Source: Epithemia pelagica (taxonomy: Eukaryota > Bacillariophyta > Bacillariophyceae > Surirellales > Surirellaceae). From it: a stretch of DNA of 64,000 bases. This document shows, one piece after another, positions 54,261-64,000 of the stretch. The stretch is from contig OX337236.1 of assembly GCA_946965045.2 (NCBI GenBank), positions 744,001-808,000 of the forward strand, in the 5' to 3' direction. The translations under genes were made by a program, and so were the position numbers. The first letter of the stretch is position 1, and each line of letters starts with the position of its first letter. The notes below the pieces were generated by a model. The model was not told where the DNA came from, did not search any database, and saw only the letters and a program-made list of their open reading frames with translations.

Positions 54261-56342
54261 ATGCAGAGCAATACAAACAGTGACAGTGAACGGGCAAGAC
54301 TGGCCTACCGTGAATCCAACTCGGACACTTCGGCCTCGTCGTTCGGTCCAGGGCCTTCCGCGTCATCGTCCCGCTATTCCTCGTCGTCTCGCCATTATTA
54401 TTACTACAATGATCCTTCGACCGATTCGTCTCGTCATCCACTTCGTCGACGTGGTGGTGGACGAAAACGAGGAGCTCCTCCTCCTCATTTGGCCATGCCC
54501 TTGTCCATGCGACTTATGAAACAAGTGGCTGGTATTTGCGGTTGTGTCGATTGCGATCCACCAACATCATCATCGTCCAAGTGGTTGGAAGATCATCCGG
54601 ATTTGAATGTCATGTTGAATTATGACATGCAATCCTTGTATTGTCGTCCCACCGCAGACAGTAGCAATCCTCCTCCCTCGTCAGTATCGCCCATGGTATT
54701 GGCACCCATGACCTTGCCCGTGACACCCGAACTACCCCTCACAACCAATCATCCAGACAGTGGCGTCGATTCAGAGACAGAAGACGACGAAGACGAAAAG
54801 CACCACCATCCAGGGACACTCATGAATGTCTATGCTCAACCTACACCACAACAGTCTACCACCTCACCGGAACAAGAAGAAGTGCAACAACTCTTGGGAT
54901 TGAAATCGTCCCCTCCCGTGGCATCCATACCACCGGCACCCAACGCCACCAACCCTTCAGCCCTCTCGTCTTCACCTGCCTTGAATACTACCATGCCCAG
55001 TCCTTCCTTCCAATCCTCTCATGCTCGAGTGGTGGAAAGAATCTTGAGTGACTATATTGCCGCCTGTCGGTTTTATGGATGCGGCGATCGTGTCAATGCC
55101 GGCGTCTTGACAACGCTTCGATTTTCCTTGCCCTGTCTTCGTGTCGTTGGTCGCTTTCACGATGCCGACATGTTGGCCTTGGCAGAAATTTTGTTTCGCT
55201 ATGTCAATGGACCCCTCCGGTACATTAAACGCTTGGATTTTTCCTTGTCCGGCAAACATGCTCCACCCCGATGGACCGGTCATACCAGTCGAGGCATGCA
55301 CAGTCATGGAGCCTTGACCTTGGCCAAGGTCTTGCAAATGTCTCAATATATCGAACAGGTCTTGCTGAGTCGCAATCGGATTGGCCCCTATGGTGCCTCG
55401 GCGCTTTTTATTGCCTGTTCGACCAATCCAGTAATTCGGAAATTGTATTTGCGACGATGTCGCGTGGGAGAACGGGGTGCCCTTGTCTTTGCCGAATTAG
55501 TCGTACCATCCAAAACGACGGGACTGCAAGAAATTGACTTGTCGGCCAATTGTATTGGAGTCAAGGGATGTTTTGCCATTGAACAAGCCCTCTTGGAACG
55601 GACCTCGGCAGCCGAGAAACAAAAAGACGACAATCACAACAATGCCAAACCACTCCCAACCATGACAATTGATTTGGAAGGCAATTTAGTATTACAAGAA
55701 GTCATGAATGCTGCTACTCATGGATTGGGTATTGTCTTGGCCATGATTGGGAGTTACTTGTTGACTCAACGTGCCAAGAAATATGACGATTATCGACACA
55801 CTTGGTCCTGTGCCATTTATTCCATGTCCTTGATTGTCCTGTATACCAGTTCGACACTCTATCATTCCTTCTTTTCCATGCAAAATACCAAATATATTTT
55901 TGAAATCTTGGACAAGAGTGCCATTTACATTTTGATTGCCGGCAGTTACACACCCTTTTTGCAACTCATTCTGGGTCATGAAGCGATTTGGTCCATTGGG
56001 TTGTTGGCCTTTTTGTGGAGTTGTTGTTGCTTGGGTATATCCGTCGAAGCAATGTGTCCGACATGGAAGTACAGGACTACCTTTAGCTTGGCCATGTATT
56101 TGAGCATGGGCTGGTCCGCCCTGGCCTGTTTGCCCCGAATTGCCTTGCTCGTCCCTCGTTCCTGTATTCAAATAATGGTACTCGGGGGAGTGGCCTATAC
56201 CTCGGGAGTCCCCTTTTTTGTCCGCAACAACAATTTGGATCATGCCGTCTGGCATGTCTTTGTGTTGGCCGGAAGTATCTTTCATTGGTGTGGCGTCTAC
56301 TTTTATGTCGTGGACTTTGTCCTTCCCCATGAATACAGGTAG
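54261..56342 (+). CDS. LRR-HlyIII/PAQR fusion membrane protein
   Basis: 693 residues, ATG start. The first 260 are Ser/Pro/Thr-rich low complexity. Residues about 270-470 hold leucine-rich repeats of the RNase-inhibitor type (LYLRRCRVGERGALVFAEL, EIDLSANCIGVKGCFAI). The C-terminal 220 form a seven-helix HlyIII/PAQR domain: EVMNAATHGLGIVLAMIG, LYTSSTLYHSFF, LDKSAIYILIAGSYTPF and HAVWHVFVLAGSIFHW carry the conserved Glu, Ser, His and Asp residues of the family. PAQR proteins are receptors or ceramidase-like hydrolases; metal-binding His and Asp are present. An LRR placed in front of PAQR is not a usual arrangement. Confidence 0.88.
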   Translation: MQSNTNSDSERARLAYRESNSDTSASSFGPGPSASSSRYSSSSRHYYYYNDPSTDSSRHPLRRRGGGRKRGAPPPHLAMPLSMRLMKQVAGICGCVDCDPPTSSSSKWLEDHPDLNVMLNYDMQSLYCRPTADSSNPPPSSVSPMVLAPMTLPVTPELPLTTNHPDSGVDSETEDDEDEKHHHPGTLMNVYAQPTPQQSTTSPEQEEVQQLLGLKSSPPVASIPPAPNATNPSALSSSPALNTTMPSPSFQSSHARVVERILSDYIAACRFYGCGDRVNAGVLTTLRFSLPCLRVVGRFHDADMLALAEILFRYVNGPLRYIKRLDFSLSGKHAPPRWTGHTSRGMHSHGALTLAKVLQMSQYIEQVLLSRNRIGPYGASALFIACSTNPVIRKLYLRRCRVGERGALVFAELVVPSKTTGLQEIDLSANCIGVKGCFAIEQALLERTSAAEKQKDDNHNNAKPLPTMTIDLEGNLVLQEVMNAATHGLGIVLAMIGSYLLTQRAKKYDDYRHTWSCAIYSMSLIVLYTSSTLYHSFFSMQNTKYIFEILDKSAIYILIAGSYTPFLQLILGHEAIWSIGLLAFLWSCCCLGISVEAMCPTWKYRTTFSLAMYLSMGWSALACLPRIALLVPRSCIQIMVLGGVAYTSGVPFFVRNNNLDHAVWHVFVLAGSIFHWCGVYFYVVDFVLPHEYR

Positions 56343-56556
56343 TGAACACGGCTATTACCAAAGGCTCTTTCAACAGCGATAGACTCAATAGGTTGGTAGA
56401 ACTATATAAAATAAGACTCTCGAGGCAATCAGACACCACACAGGCATGATTTCTTTTTCTTTACAGCTTTTATCTATACTACAAGACAATAAAAATGTTT
56501 CGAGGTTCTTTGGTTTTCTCGTTCCCTACTACATTCTACAGAATGACGGATTGTCT

Positions 56557-57159
56557 TCATCCTTGTGGTTGTGGAGGGGGTGGTAAATTCAAATTGGGTG
56601 GAGCAGCGCCCATGGCGGCACCGGCACCAAAGGGTGGCGGAGGAGGAGCAGCACCACCAGCAGCTGCGGCACCGGGAGGTCCAAATCCATAGTGTGGCGG
56701 TGGACGTGGTGGAGGACCACCTCCCATTCGGTTGCCGCCAACACCAGGTGGTGGTGGTCCTCGTTGTTGATGTTGTTGTTGTTGAAAGTGGGGTGGTGGT
56801 GGCGGTGGCATGCGAGTTCCTGGTGCTCCGGGAGGAGGAGGAATAAATCCGGGTCGGACCCAGGTCCGTTTCCCCGTATTGGTATCGACATAATACATAA
56901 TCCCCGTAACTTCATCAATATGATCTTTCCATCCTTCTGGTAAGGGCGGTACCGCCGGATCATGTACGCCTCGTGCTTTTAAAAAGGCCTGCTGGGCCGA
57001 AGCCAGTCCCATGGGTCCGCGGCGCCATTGATCCACGTACGGTTCGTAATGCAACTTGAAATTCTCGCGAAATTTCCAGCCTCGTCGTTGCTGTTTCCGG
57101 CCGGCTGACGAATCGTGCGTCAAATACGTATTGGAATAATCGTCAAAGAAACGAGGCAT
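56557..57159 (-). CDS. WW-domain protein with polyproline tail
   Basis: 200 residues from the first in-frame ATG at 57159; an open frame without ATG extends upstream to about 57330, so a 5' exon may be missing. A WW domain sits near residue 75-110 ([20 protein letters not shown]...RTWVRP) with both tryptophans and the final proline. A tail of Pro, Gly, Gln and Ala runs follows. WW domains bind proline-rich ligands, so the tail might bind other WW or SH3-like partners; an RNA-processing or actin link is only speculation. The bases GGTCGCTCATTATTTG occur twice upstream (57258-57273, 57322-57337 on the plus strand complement). Confidence 0.75.
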   Translation of the reverse strand: MPRFFDDYSNTYLTHDSSAGRKQQRRGWKFRENFKLHYEPYVDQWRRGPMGLASAQQAFLKARGVHDPAVPPLPEGWKDHIDEVTGIMYYVDTNTGKRTWVRPGFIPPPPGAPGTRMPPPPPPHFQQQQHQQRGPPPPGVGGNRMGGGPPPRPPPHYGFGPPGAAAAGGAAPPPPPFGAGAAMGAAPPNLNLPPPPQPQG

Positions 57160-57569
57160 ATCGTTTGAACTTTCGCTCGTTGGTTCGTCGTTGATGGTGT
57201 TGGTAGTTGGTCCTCGTCGTCGTTGTCTTACTTTTTCCGTTTTGTCGTTGTCCACCAAATAATGAGCGACCAAACTGGAAAGATTTTCTATAGCGCTTAA
57301 GACAAGAAATATGATAGTCCATCAAATAATGAGCGACCGAACCACGAACACATCCTAGCGATAGCGAGAGATAAAGGTAAACCATGATAGGATTAATGAT
57401 CTCCTTTTTCCTCGCTTGGGAGTTAGCAGGACTCAAATCTGTCGCCAAAAAGTCTCCAAGAAATCTCAGCATTGGCAAAACAAATCTGCAACCCAACTAA
57501 ACGACGAACCTACGTCCTTATTAGAGGCACTACCAGACATAGAACAATCATCTAGACGAGAGTATAACC

Positions 57570-58004
57570 ATGGATCCCGGTTGGTTTGTATTATTTCTGT
57601 TTTTCATGGGCGAAGCAACGGTTGTGACTTTGTTGGTCCTTCCCATGCCCAACAATCGCGTCCGTGGTGCCATTCGAGATTTTGTGGCTCAGTTATGGGA
57701 ACAAAAGCCGATTCAGTACTTTGTCTTTGCCATGTTGGCCTTGGATTTGTTTTATTTTTGGTTCGTCTTTGATGCACTCTTGCATCCCTTGCATGATTTT
57801 GGTATCTGGCGCAATCCAGCCATGGAAGGGGGCATTACCTGCGAAGCCAAGCAAAACTTGTTTTACAACGAACGGAATGCCTACCTCACGGGAATGTCGG
57901 TCTTTTTGTTTATCGTCATTAATCGATTGGTAGACATTCAAGACAAACTACATGCTGCGAGAGATCGAGTCAAGGAATTGGAAGGCCAACGAAAAGACAT
58001 GTAA
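57570..58004 (+). CDS. BAP31-like ER membrane protein (N-terminal domain)
   Basis: 144 residues with three membrane helices (GWFVLFLFFMGEATVVTLLV, FVFAMLALDLFYFWFVFDAL, MSVFLFIVINRLVDI). The segment FYNERNAYLTGMSVFLF...RL matches the signature of B-cell receptor-associated protein 31 at the third helix. BAP31 helps sort and retain membrane proteins at the ER. The usual C-terminal coiled coil and KKxx signal are missing: the protein ends after a short helix, KELEGQRKDM. Confidence 0.75.
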   Translation: MDPGWFVLFLFFMGEATVVTLLVLPMPNNRVRGAIRDFVAQLWEQKPIQYFVFAMLALDLFYFWFVFDALLHPLHDFGIWRNPAMEGGITCEAKQNLFYNERNAYLTGMSVFLFIVINRLVDIQDKLHAARDRVKELEGQRKDM

Positions 58005-58341
58005 AAACCTCACCACAGAACGTTCTGGAACGATTTGAAGTGAGAGAGTGAGTGACCTTATATGTTCATGCCAAAGTCCCATCGCCTGTAAACCAACGGG
58101 GTTGGTCAAACTCCATGGAGTCAGTACAACAAGCTCCTTTCAAGGTCCTTCATAACCACGGCAACGATATTCTGGAATTCAGAAAGTGTCTTTTCCCCAT
58201 CTACAGCTCGAATTTAGGATAGAATCCAGTTGATAAACGAAAGCCTTCAGACACAAAGTATAGACAGGAACTAGGGTCCGAAAGCCGACCCTTTTTATGC
58301 TTCTTGTCGATTCAGAGTATCTTAAAAGATGCTTCATCGAT
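58005..58341. other. convergent intergenic, no gene
   Basis: Spacer between the convergent BAP31-like and CTC1-like genes; probably both 3' untranslated regions. No clear terminator-like or repeat structure. Confidence 0.4.
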
Positions 58342-61300
58342 TCAGCGACACGCACTTGGGACACCACTGGTCGGAGCAGCCACATCCACCAAGACAAGTT
58401 TGAGTGGTGGCAAGTTGTAAGAAAAGTTGGGACGATAACAAGGGGCCGTTCCCACGGGTGCCCTGCTAGTAGTCGTACTAGCATTACCACAGGAAGAGGA
58501 AGGATAACGGGGTCCTCCGGCTGCCACGGTGAGACGTACTTCGGTTTGGGGCATGCTGAAAAAAGAGGACGAACCTGATAAGACCTCGTCGGAAAGGGGT
58601 TTGCATCGCACCAAATAACCCAGTGTGGGTTGCAAGGCCACTCTGGCACTGGTTCGACAGATTTTCTGCAATAAATATTCACCCCGCCACCAAGGATCCA
58701 TGTGAGCCAATACCAACTGAGCCTGTCGTTCTTCGTCCAACCCAACAAGGGGATTGTCTTCGAGCCTTCTCGCGCTGATTTCTCGTTCCAATACTTCTCG
58801 ACTGGAGCGTCGAGCTCGTCCAACGGCGATTGCGATTTCGGAATCAGGTGGGATGCCCCTGCTAAAGACGACTCCCGTCTCGGGTTTGAGCAAGGCCGCT
58901 TCTTCAATCCAGTCCACAAACTGTCCAGCCTGTTGATCCCTCTGCCTTAACCAGGAGGACAATAACAGGACCAGAGCGGCATCCCGTTCGGCATACAACT
59001 TGGCTTGACCCGTTCCATCGTCCAAGAGGCCACTGCACTCCCATTTGACTCCCCCATAAATGCGAACACTGTGCCCCTGGGGACACTGCAAGGTTCGGGA
59101 TGCTCGTTCGGCAAAACGCCATGCACCAGCCGTATTGGCGGGAGGTCGTTGTTGTTGGTATAACGGAGTCGTTGTCGAGTCCATACCGGGGATTGGTACT
59201 GGCTCGTCCCAATAGGATGGTCTGTCGTCCGAGGAAACATCCGCTGTTGTTCTCGTTCGTTTGGTGAGAGGCTTGAAGCATTTGCGACATTCCACCATGA
59301 CGGAACAATAGGACACTCCCAAAAAGGAGGCATTGCGAATTTCATGCACCACTGAAGGTGCCATGCTGGTACCACCAACACCACCGACAGTTTTACACAA
59401 GCGTGTCATCAAATCTCCAATCGACACAAGGGGAATACCAGTGTCATCGCCAGGGCCATCCTTAGTCAATGTATGGACTCCACTACACAATGGACCAGGG
59501 ATGAAACTCCCCATACGGGTGGGTCGCGTACATAGCATACCGGTGACAAAGTCTTCGCCACCAATAAACTCAAAGGGAGATGGGCATTTTTCTTTACCTT
59601 CATGATGACTGGTGATTCGATGGTTTAGTGAATTTTCCTCTTTGCTGCTACTTCCCAGTTCAAGGCCCACCCCAAGGCTGGACAAATCACACTGGAATCG
59701 TATGTATCCGCGCTCTTTGGTATCCATTTGCCGGGCCTGGCAGGGAACATGCATTCGTACTAGCAACCGTTTCTGGAACGGCAGCGACGGTTCCAGCAGT
59801 TCGTCGTAGCCACCCATTAACAGCGCACATGAGTGCGGTCGACTCGCCAGTTGAATCCATACATGGACCATGGCCCACTGTTCATCGGTCATGTCTTCCC
59901 ACGGGGGACGACGACTCTCATTGGCAGGATCCGAGCGAGCCCACGAACCACTCGCCGCTTGTTTGGTGGCCCTCAATGCACCCATGGAAATTGAACAAGA
60001 GGTCTTGATTTCAACTGTCTGTAGCAAAGAGAGAGGACTGGCCGATGGATCAGCCTGAAAGTGTGCCAGAGTAAACAAACAACCGGTAAAAGTGCGTGGG
60101 TTACGGGGACGGATAGATTTTCTCATCAACAGTCCGGAAAAATAGGCCTGGCTCTCAACGTTCATGGATGATGGAGTATCCTCCAAGACTTGTCCAACGC
60201 TAAGCGTAGGCTTTTGTGGTGACACTGGGTTTTCGTCCTCCTTGTCTCCGACAGCAACGTGAGCGTTGTTCTTGGCAGCGACGCCTCCCTGATTCATGTC
60301 GTCACCAAGGAAATGCATTTCATTGCAAATCAAAAAGGCATTGGCAATAAAGTAGAATCCATCGTTCGTTTCCATCGCAAAACAGCCGTGTCCTAGCTTT
60401 TCCCGGTGGTGGCGGTCGGTTGCCTCTGTAATGGGCCATGGTCGAACACGGACATTCTCCTGATCTGAACTACTTGGAACCCACAGTGTGGTGGTAGTGG
60501 TGGTGCTGGTGGCAGACGGAGGAGCAACAACACACAAGAGGGAAACGGCAATGGCCTGTACCTGTACCATGACAAGGTCAGTTTCGGTCGATGCATGGGA
60601 CTGGTTCTTTGGTTGGATGGAAATGACAGGAAAGGATGCACCCCGAACCGAGACAGTGGTCCCTGAAGACAAGTGATGGCTTGTTTTGGCGTTGCTGGTT
60701 GTACGACGACCACCCGTCCAAATTCGGGTGGATTCCTGTTCCGTCCGAGACAAAAATTCCTCTTGGGCATCCAAGACAAACGTTGCCGTCCAGTTCATTT
60801 TCACGGGGCCTCCGGTTGAATGTCGGTGTTTGTGACGGCTCCGCCGTGTGGTCGAGGTCGGGAGTGTCGTGCGAAAGGCCATCCATCGAGATTGCAGCTC
60901 TTGTCGACACAAATCTTGAATCTGTCGCAACGAAACAAGTTTCCAGTGAGAAGGCGGAATGTGGTTGTTTCCGGGTGGTGGTGGCCACGAATTCAAAAGT
61001 CGACAAGCGTCCGGGAATGGATGGCGGCTCTCTGGACCGTCCTCCTCCCCATCTTCCTGTTCGCCATTATCATGGTTGGCCTCGTCCCATGCGGACTGGT
61101 TGGGATGAAAGAATTCGACATAGACATTGCGCAGGCGTCGTTTCGGAGTGTTCTTTATAGTATCGGTGGTCGTCGAGTGTTGCATGGAACACGGATGATG
61201 GTGGTTGTTGCAGGATGGAGACGAATTTAAAAGGCGGACCATGGTATCCACCACACGTGTCGTACAATTTGACGAGTCGACGATCTGCTGACGACAAAGC

Positions 61301-63378
61301 CAGTGTTGGACTCGTCGTCGATGGTTCCATTCGCGGTATCCAATTGGGATGGATCGAGCATACCACAAGGGCTGAACACAGGGAAAGGTCAAGGACTTGT
61401 TGTTTGGAGGAGGAGATGCCGACGGACTGGGATGCATCAAATACACGGACGATCGAATACACGCAACCAACCAATGGACGACAATGACAGGAGGAGATCC
61501 ACCACCAGCCGTGGATCCTCCACCACTGGCATGGTCGTTGTTGTTGTTGTTGTCATGTTCGCTTCCAAAGCAGTGTATATTGACAGCCTTGATGCGGGCT
61601 CCCACCCGCAAACTCCATTGCAAACTAGTATCCATGGGAAAGTAGGTCAAATACAAGAGGGATCGATGGGTTGAATAATCAGGGTTCGTCGTTGTTGTTG
61701 TAGGAGCGGCCAGGAGTTCCAGGTAATGCAACTGGTATCGTCCGGATCCCGAAAATCCTGCCGTTTCGGTACTTGAGGAGGTGGGCGCATTATCCAATTG
61801 GATCCAATGAACGGATTGGATAATTCCTTCGACGGAGCAACAGGCATTGGTCTCCATTTCGTTCTGGTCGTCGAGAGTATCCTGTTCTTCTTGATTCTCT
61901 TGTTCGTTCATGTCATTGGGAGTGGCCCTGGTGGTAGTATGCGGGTGGTCCACATCCAGAGTCGTTGTCCTTGCCGCCACGGAGGAGGAGGAGGATAAAC
62001 CACGGTCGAGTGGTGTCCTCCGTGGCACTAGTAGTGATGGGGACGACGGCCCAGAAGCGACAACCAGTTGGGAGACATGTTGAACGACAAAGACATAAAG
62101 TGGCACACTGGGACGACAGTCGTCTTGCGCTGTCGTGTACTGCTTGGCCACGACCTGTGGCACTCTCCATTCCTGTCGTGGCACGTGATGCAACACAACT
62201 GCTTGTCCCACACGAGGCGGCGAGTAGCCGAGCGTGTGCAATTCCTCCCAATAGGATCGTTGCAGAACGACGGTACACGTATAGTCTCGAATCCAGGTTT
62301 TGTCGGGACCTGGTTCGGAATCGACCAATTGCAACAATCCAAACACGGAGGACGACGATTTCGGAGAGGAGGACTTGGACGAAGAGGAAGGTGGCAAGTG
62401 CAAGCAAGGTGTCAGAGCTTGCACCCGTCCCTGCAAGGAATACAATCGACTCGTCGGGTGGTTGTTACTGTGGTTGTTGTTGCTGGTGCTGGTGAGGGAT
62501 GCTTCTTCTCGTCGAAACCGTGCCAAGGAATACACGACCGTCTCGTGCCGCAGTGTGGGTATTGGAATGGCAGAAGGACTGGATGGTCCCCACAAGGGGA
62601 TTGGTGTTGTTGGTGACGCGTTGTTCCAAAGGGCCATGCCATGAGGTGGAATTTCCAAAAAGGTGGATATCCAAAGGGTCGTCGTACCATCCGGACCATT
62701 CATCCTGGGCATCGATGGTTGTTGTTGTGGTTGTGGTTGTGGTTGTTGCTGCACGTGGGGTGGTTGCGTGGCGGGAGCCGGATTCCCGATCGAATCCTGG
62801 TCCTTTGGGTGCAACTGCCATAGCAGAGGCATGGGCAAGACATGACACGTGTAATGGTAAATGACAATGGGGGTGGGAGCCAGAGTCATGGAACTGCCAA
62901 ACGTTGGCAGTTTGGACGACGACAAGATACTGTCGTAGGCAAGAGACACCAATGAGTAGGGACCAGGACAAGTCTGCTGTTGGTCAGAATGGACGTGCGT
63001 GTCGAGGTGTGTCTCGGTTGTGTCCATGATTGTTGTTATGGTACAGGGACTCGTTGTTGTTGTGGTTGGTGGTGGTTGATGCTGACAAAAGACCCAACCC
63101 GCCCATTGAGGGTCGGCCATCTGGTTCGTATGGGTGCTGGCAGCCGCAGAGGACAGTGGTCGTTTTCGGCTCGTCGTCGTCCTCCGAACCGCCTCTCCAG
63201 TATTGTTGTGGTCGAATGGTTGGTGCCCTGTGGTTGTTTGCGAGACATATCGTAGCCAACCGTGTAACACTCCTTTCGGTTTGTCATTGGTACAACGGAC
63301 CGTGTGGCTCGAGGAAAATGTTGGACAACGACGATTTTGGTCTGGAAAGAATGGGTAGTCGGTCATGCTGACACCCAT
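58342..63378 (-). CDS. large OB-fold protein, possible CTC1 of the CST telomere complex
   Basis: 1,678 residues, single exon, ATG start. Low-complexity Thr/Ser/Pro/His runs separate several beta-rich blocks that read like OB folds: LQGRVQAL...DYTCTVVLQ (about 320-400), GIIQSVHWIQL...YLTYFPMD...GARIKAVNIHCFG, and near the C-terminus CPQGHSVRIYGGVKWECSGLLDDGTGQAKLYAE. The last, with a WxCxxLxDDGT core, is typical of RPA/CTC1-family OB folds. CTC1 in the CST complex caps telomeres and helps DNA polymerase alpha fill in. Length and OB-fold number fit CTC1, but RPA-like or other ssDNA-binding proteins are alternatives. Confidence 0.5.
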   Translation of the reverse strand: MGVSMTDYPFFPDQNRRCPTFSSSHTVRCTNDKPKGVLHGWLRYVSQTTTGHQPFDHNNTGEAVRRTTTSRKRPLSSAAASTHTNQMADPQWAGWVFCQHQPPPTTTTTSPCTITTIMDTTETHLDTHVHSDQQQTCPGPYSLVSLAYDSILSSSKLPTFGSSMTLAPTPIVIYHYTCHVLPMPLLWQLHPKDQDSIGNPAPATQPPHVQQQPQPQPQQQPSMPRMNGPDGTTTLWISTFLEIPPHGMALWNNASPTTPIPLWGPSSPSAIPIPTLRHETVVYSLARFRREEASLTSTSNNNHSNNHPTSRLYSLQGRVQALTPCLHLPPSSSSKSSSPKSSSSVFGLLQLVDSEPGPDKTWIRDYTCTVVLQRSYWEELHTLGYSPPRVGQAVVLHHVPRQEWRVPQVVAKQYTTAQDDCRPSVPLYVFVVQHVSQLVVASGPSSPSLLVPRRTPLDRGLSSSSSVAARTTTLDVDHPHTTTRATPNDMNEQENQEEQDTLDDQNEMETNACCSVEGIIQSVHWIQLDNAPTSSSTETAGFSGSGRYQLHYLELLAAPTTTTTNPDYSTHRSLLYLTYFPMDTSLQWSLRVGARIKAVNIHCFGSEHDNNNNNDHASGGGSTAGGGSPPVIVVHWLVACIRSSVYLMHPSPSASPPPNNKSLTFPCVQPLWYARSIPIGYREWNHRRRVQHWLCRQQIVDSSNCTTRVVDTMVRLLNSSPSCNNHHHPCSMQHSTTTDTIKNTPKRRLRNVYVEFFHPNQSAWDEANHDNGEQEDGEEDGPESRHPFPDACRLLNSWPPPPGNNHIPPSHWKLVSLRQIQDLCRQELQSRWMAFRTTLPTSTTRRSRHKHRHSTGGPVKMNWTATFVLDAQEEFLSRTEQESTRIWTGGRRTTSNAKTSHHLSSGTTVSVRGASFPVISIQPKNQSHASTETDLVMVQVQAIAVSLLCVVAPPSATSTTTTTTLWVPSSSDQENVRVRPWPITEATDRHHREKLGHGCFAMETNDGFYFIANAFLICNEMHFLGDDMNQGGVAAKNNAHVAVGDKEDENPVSPQKPTLSVGQVLEDTPSSMNVESQAYFSGLLMRKSIRPRNPRTFTGCLFTLAHFQADPSASPLSLLQTVEIKTSCSISMGALRATKQAASGSWARSDPANESRRPPWEDMTDEQWAMVHVWIQLASRPHSCALLMGGYDELLEPSLPFQKRLLVRMHVPCQARQMDTKERGYIRFQCDLSSLGVGLELGSSSKEENSLNHRITSHHEGKEKCPSPFEFIGGEDFVTGMLCTRPTRMGSFIPGPLCSGVHTLTKDGPGDDTGIPLVSIGDLMTRLCKTVGGVGGTSMAPSVVHEIRNASFLGVSYCSVMVECRKCFKPLTKRTRTTADVSSDDRPSYWDEPVPIPGMDSTTTPLYQQQRPPANTAGAWRFAERASRTLQCPQGHSVRIYGGVKWECSGLLDDGTGQAKLYAERDAALVLLLSSWLRQRDQQAGQFVDWIEEAALLKPETGVVFSRGIPPDSEIAIAVGRARRSSREVLEREISARRLEDNPLVGLDEERQAQLVLAHMDPWWRGEYLLQKICRTSARVALQPTLGYLVRCKPLSDEVLSGSSSFFSMPQTEVRLTVAAGGPRYPSSSCGNASTTTSRAPVGTAPCYRPNFSYNLPPLKLVLVDVAAPTSGVPSACR

Positions 63379-64000
63379 TCATTCTGGGTTGTTTTCTTTG
63401 TAAAGTTCTTGTTGTGGATGGGTGTTCTTGTCGCAGTGCATGCATCCACAAGACCGACACCACAACAAACACCAAGACTCCTCCTGTTCTCTGTTTTTCT
63501 TTGGTGTGGCGTCCACGCCAGAGAAACAACCACCAAACCGTCTCAATAGGAAGACGAAGAAGAAGTACAGAAACAACAGAAGCAAAGATCCGTATTCGAT
63601 TGCCGTTGCATCTCCCTCCTCTTTTGCCGACCCCCCAAGAAAAATGAGGGAGCTGTCGCGTCATTGTTGAGAGCCAATTAGAGCTACCATGGCTATGTCT
63701 ACTATATGGTGTTGTCCTTTTTCTGTTTTTCTGGAGAACCAACTACTCCTACACCACAACAAATATAGATGGAGAACCGTAATCCGTTTCCTGTTCCTCT
63801 CTTTTCTCTCTCTATGAGGGATCCCTACGTTGGCAGAGAATCCTTCTATTCTAGTAGAGGTACTTGGTTCCACAACCTATACTAATATAGAATACGTGTC
63901 CAAAGTATACTATATACTATACTGAATGGATCGATTTTGAGTTTGCTGGTTTGTTTTCTGTTAACTCGATGTTGTTTGTGTGTGCTGTTCCAATCGCCAC
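63379..64000. other. intergenic, no gene supported
   Basis: Upstream region of the CTC1-like gene. It is T-rich with only short frames; no start of a neighbouring gene is visible before the window ends. Confidence 0.4.

Overview
The window reads as nuclear DNA of a diatom, most likely a pennate one. The evidence is the short GT-AG introns, a signal-peptide/TM/RING protein with a layout I know from diatoms, an N-terminus with an ASAFAP-like plastid-targeting motif, and a Copia retrotransposon whose gag and pol resemble diatom CoDi elements. No rRNA or tRNA gene, CRISPR array or bacterial-style operon was recognised. All family names rest on reading motifs, not on database searches.

The host genes are compact and mostly unrelated to each other. 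In order they are a sirtuin deacylase (2529-4649), a UBA plus UBP-zinc-finger protein (6248-7225, minus), a GdhA-type glutamate dehydrogenase (7616-9292, minus), a MOV10/SDE3-like RNA helicase (39189-42679), a flavin monooxygenase broken by a frameshift (43549-45362), a membrane RING E3 ligase (47002-48667, minus), a probably plastid-targeted NSF-like AAA ATPase (49722-52093, minus), an alpha/beta hydrolase (52379-53692, minus), an LRR-HlyIII/PAQR fusion (54261-56342), a WW-domain protein (56557-57159, minus), a BAP31-like ER protein (57570-58004) and a very large OB-fold protein that may be CTC1 of the CST telomere complex (58342-63378, minus).

The left two thirds are layered with mobile DNA. 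A Mutator-like element (701-2487) with a 10-bp target duplication sits just upstream of the sirtuin start. Two adjacent TA-flanked MITEs (4630-5476) sit in the sirtuin's last codons and give it a new stop. From 9.6 to 39.2 kb there is a stack. The 5' part of the helicase gene was duplicated. A Crinkler/RHS-type NTPase-nuclease gene lies inside the broken copy. A Copia LTR retrotransposon (10530-34006; 5-bp duplication CCCAT; LTRs differing only by a 3-bp indel) entered the last codons of that gene. A ~15-kb DNA transposon (about 14046-29110) apparently entered the retrotransposon between gag and pol. A PIF/Harbinger-like element (35819-38963) entered the 5' flank of the intact helicase gene.

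The most unusual item is the ~15-kb transposon. It appears to carry a CMC/Plavaka(KDZ)-like DDE transposase, an intact ~2,078-residue protein with two RING fingers and a C-terminal region that looks like a 2-oxoglutarate/Fe(II) oxygenase fold, a three-exon gene of unknown function, and an array of hyphenated palindromes near one end. This is the best candidate for a previously undescribed system in the window.
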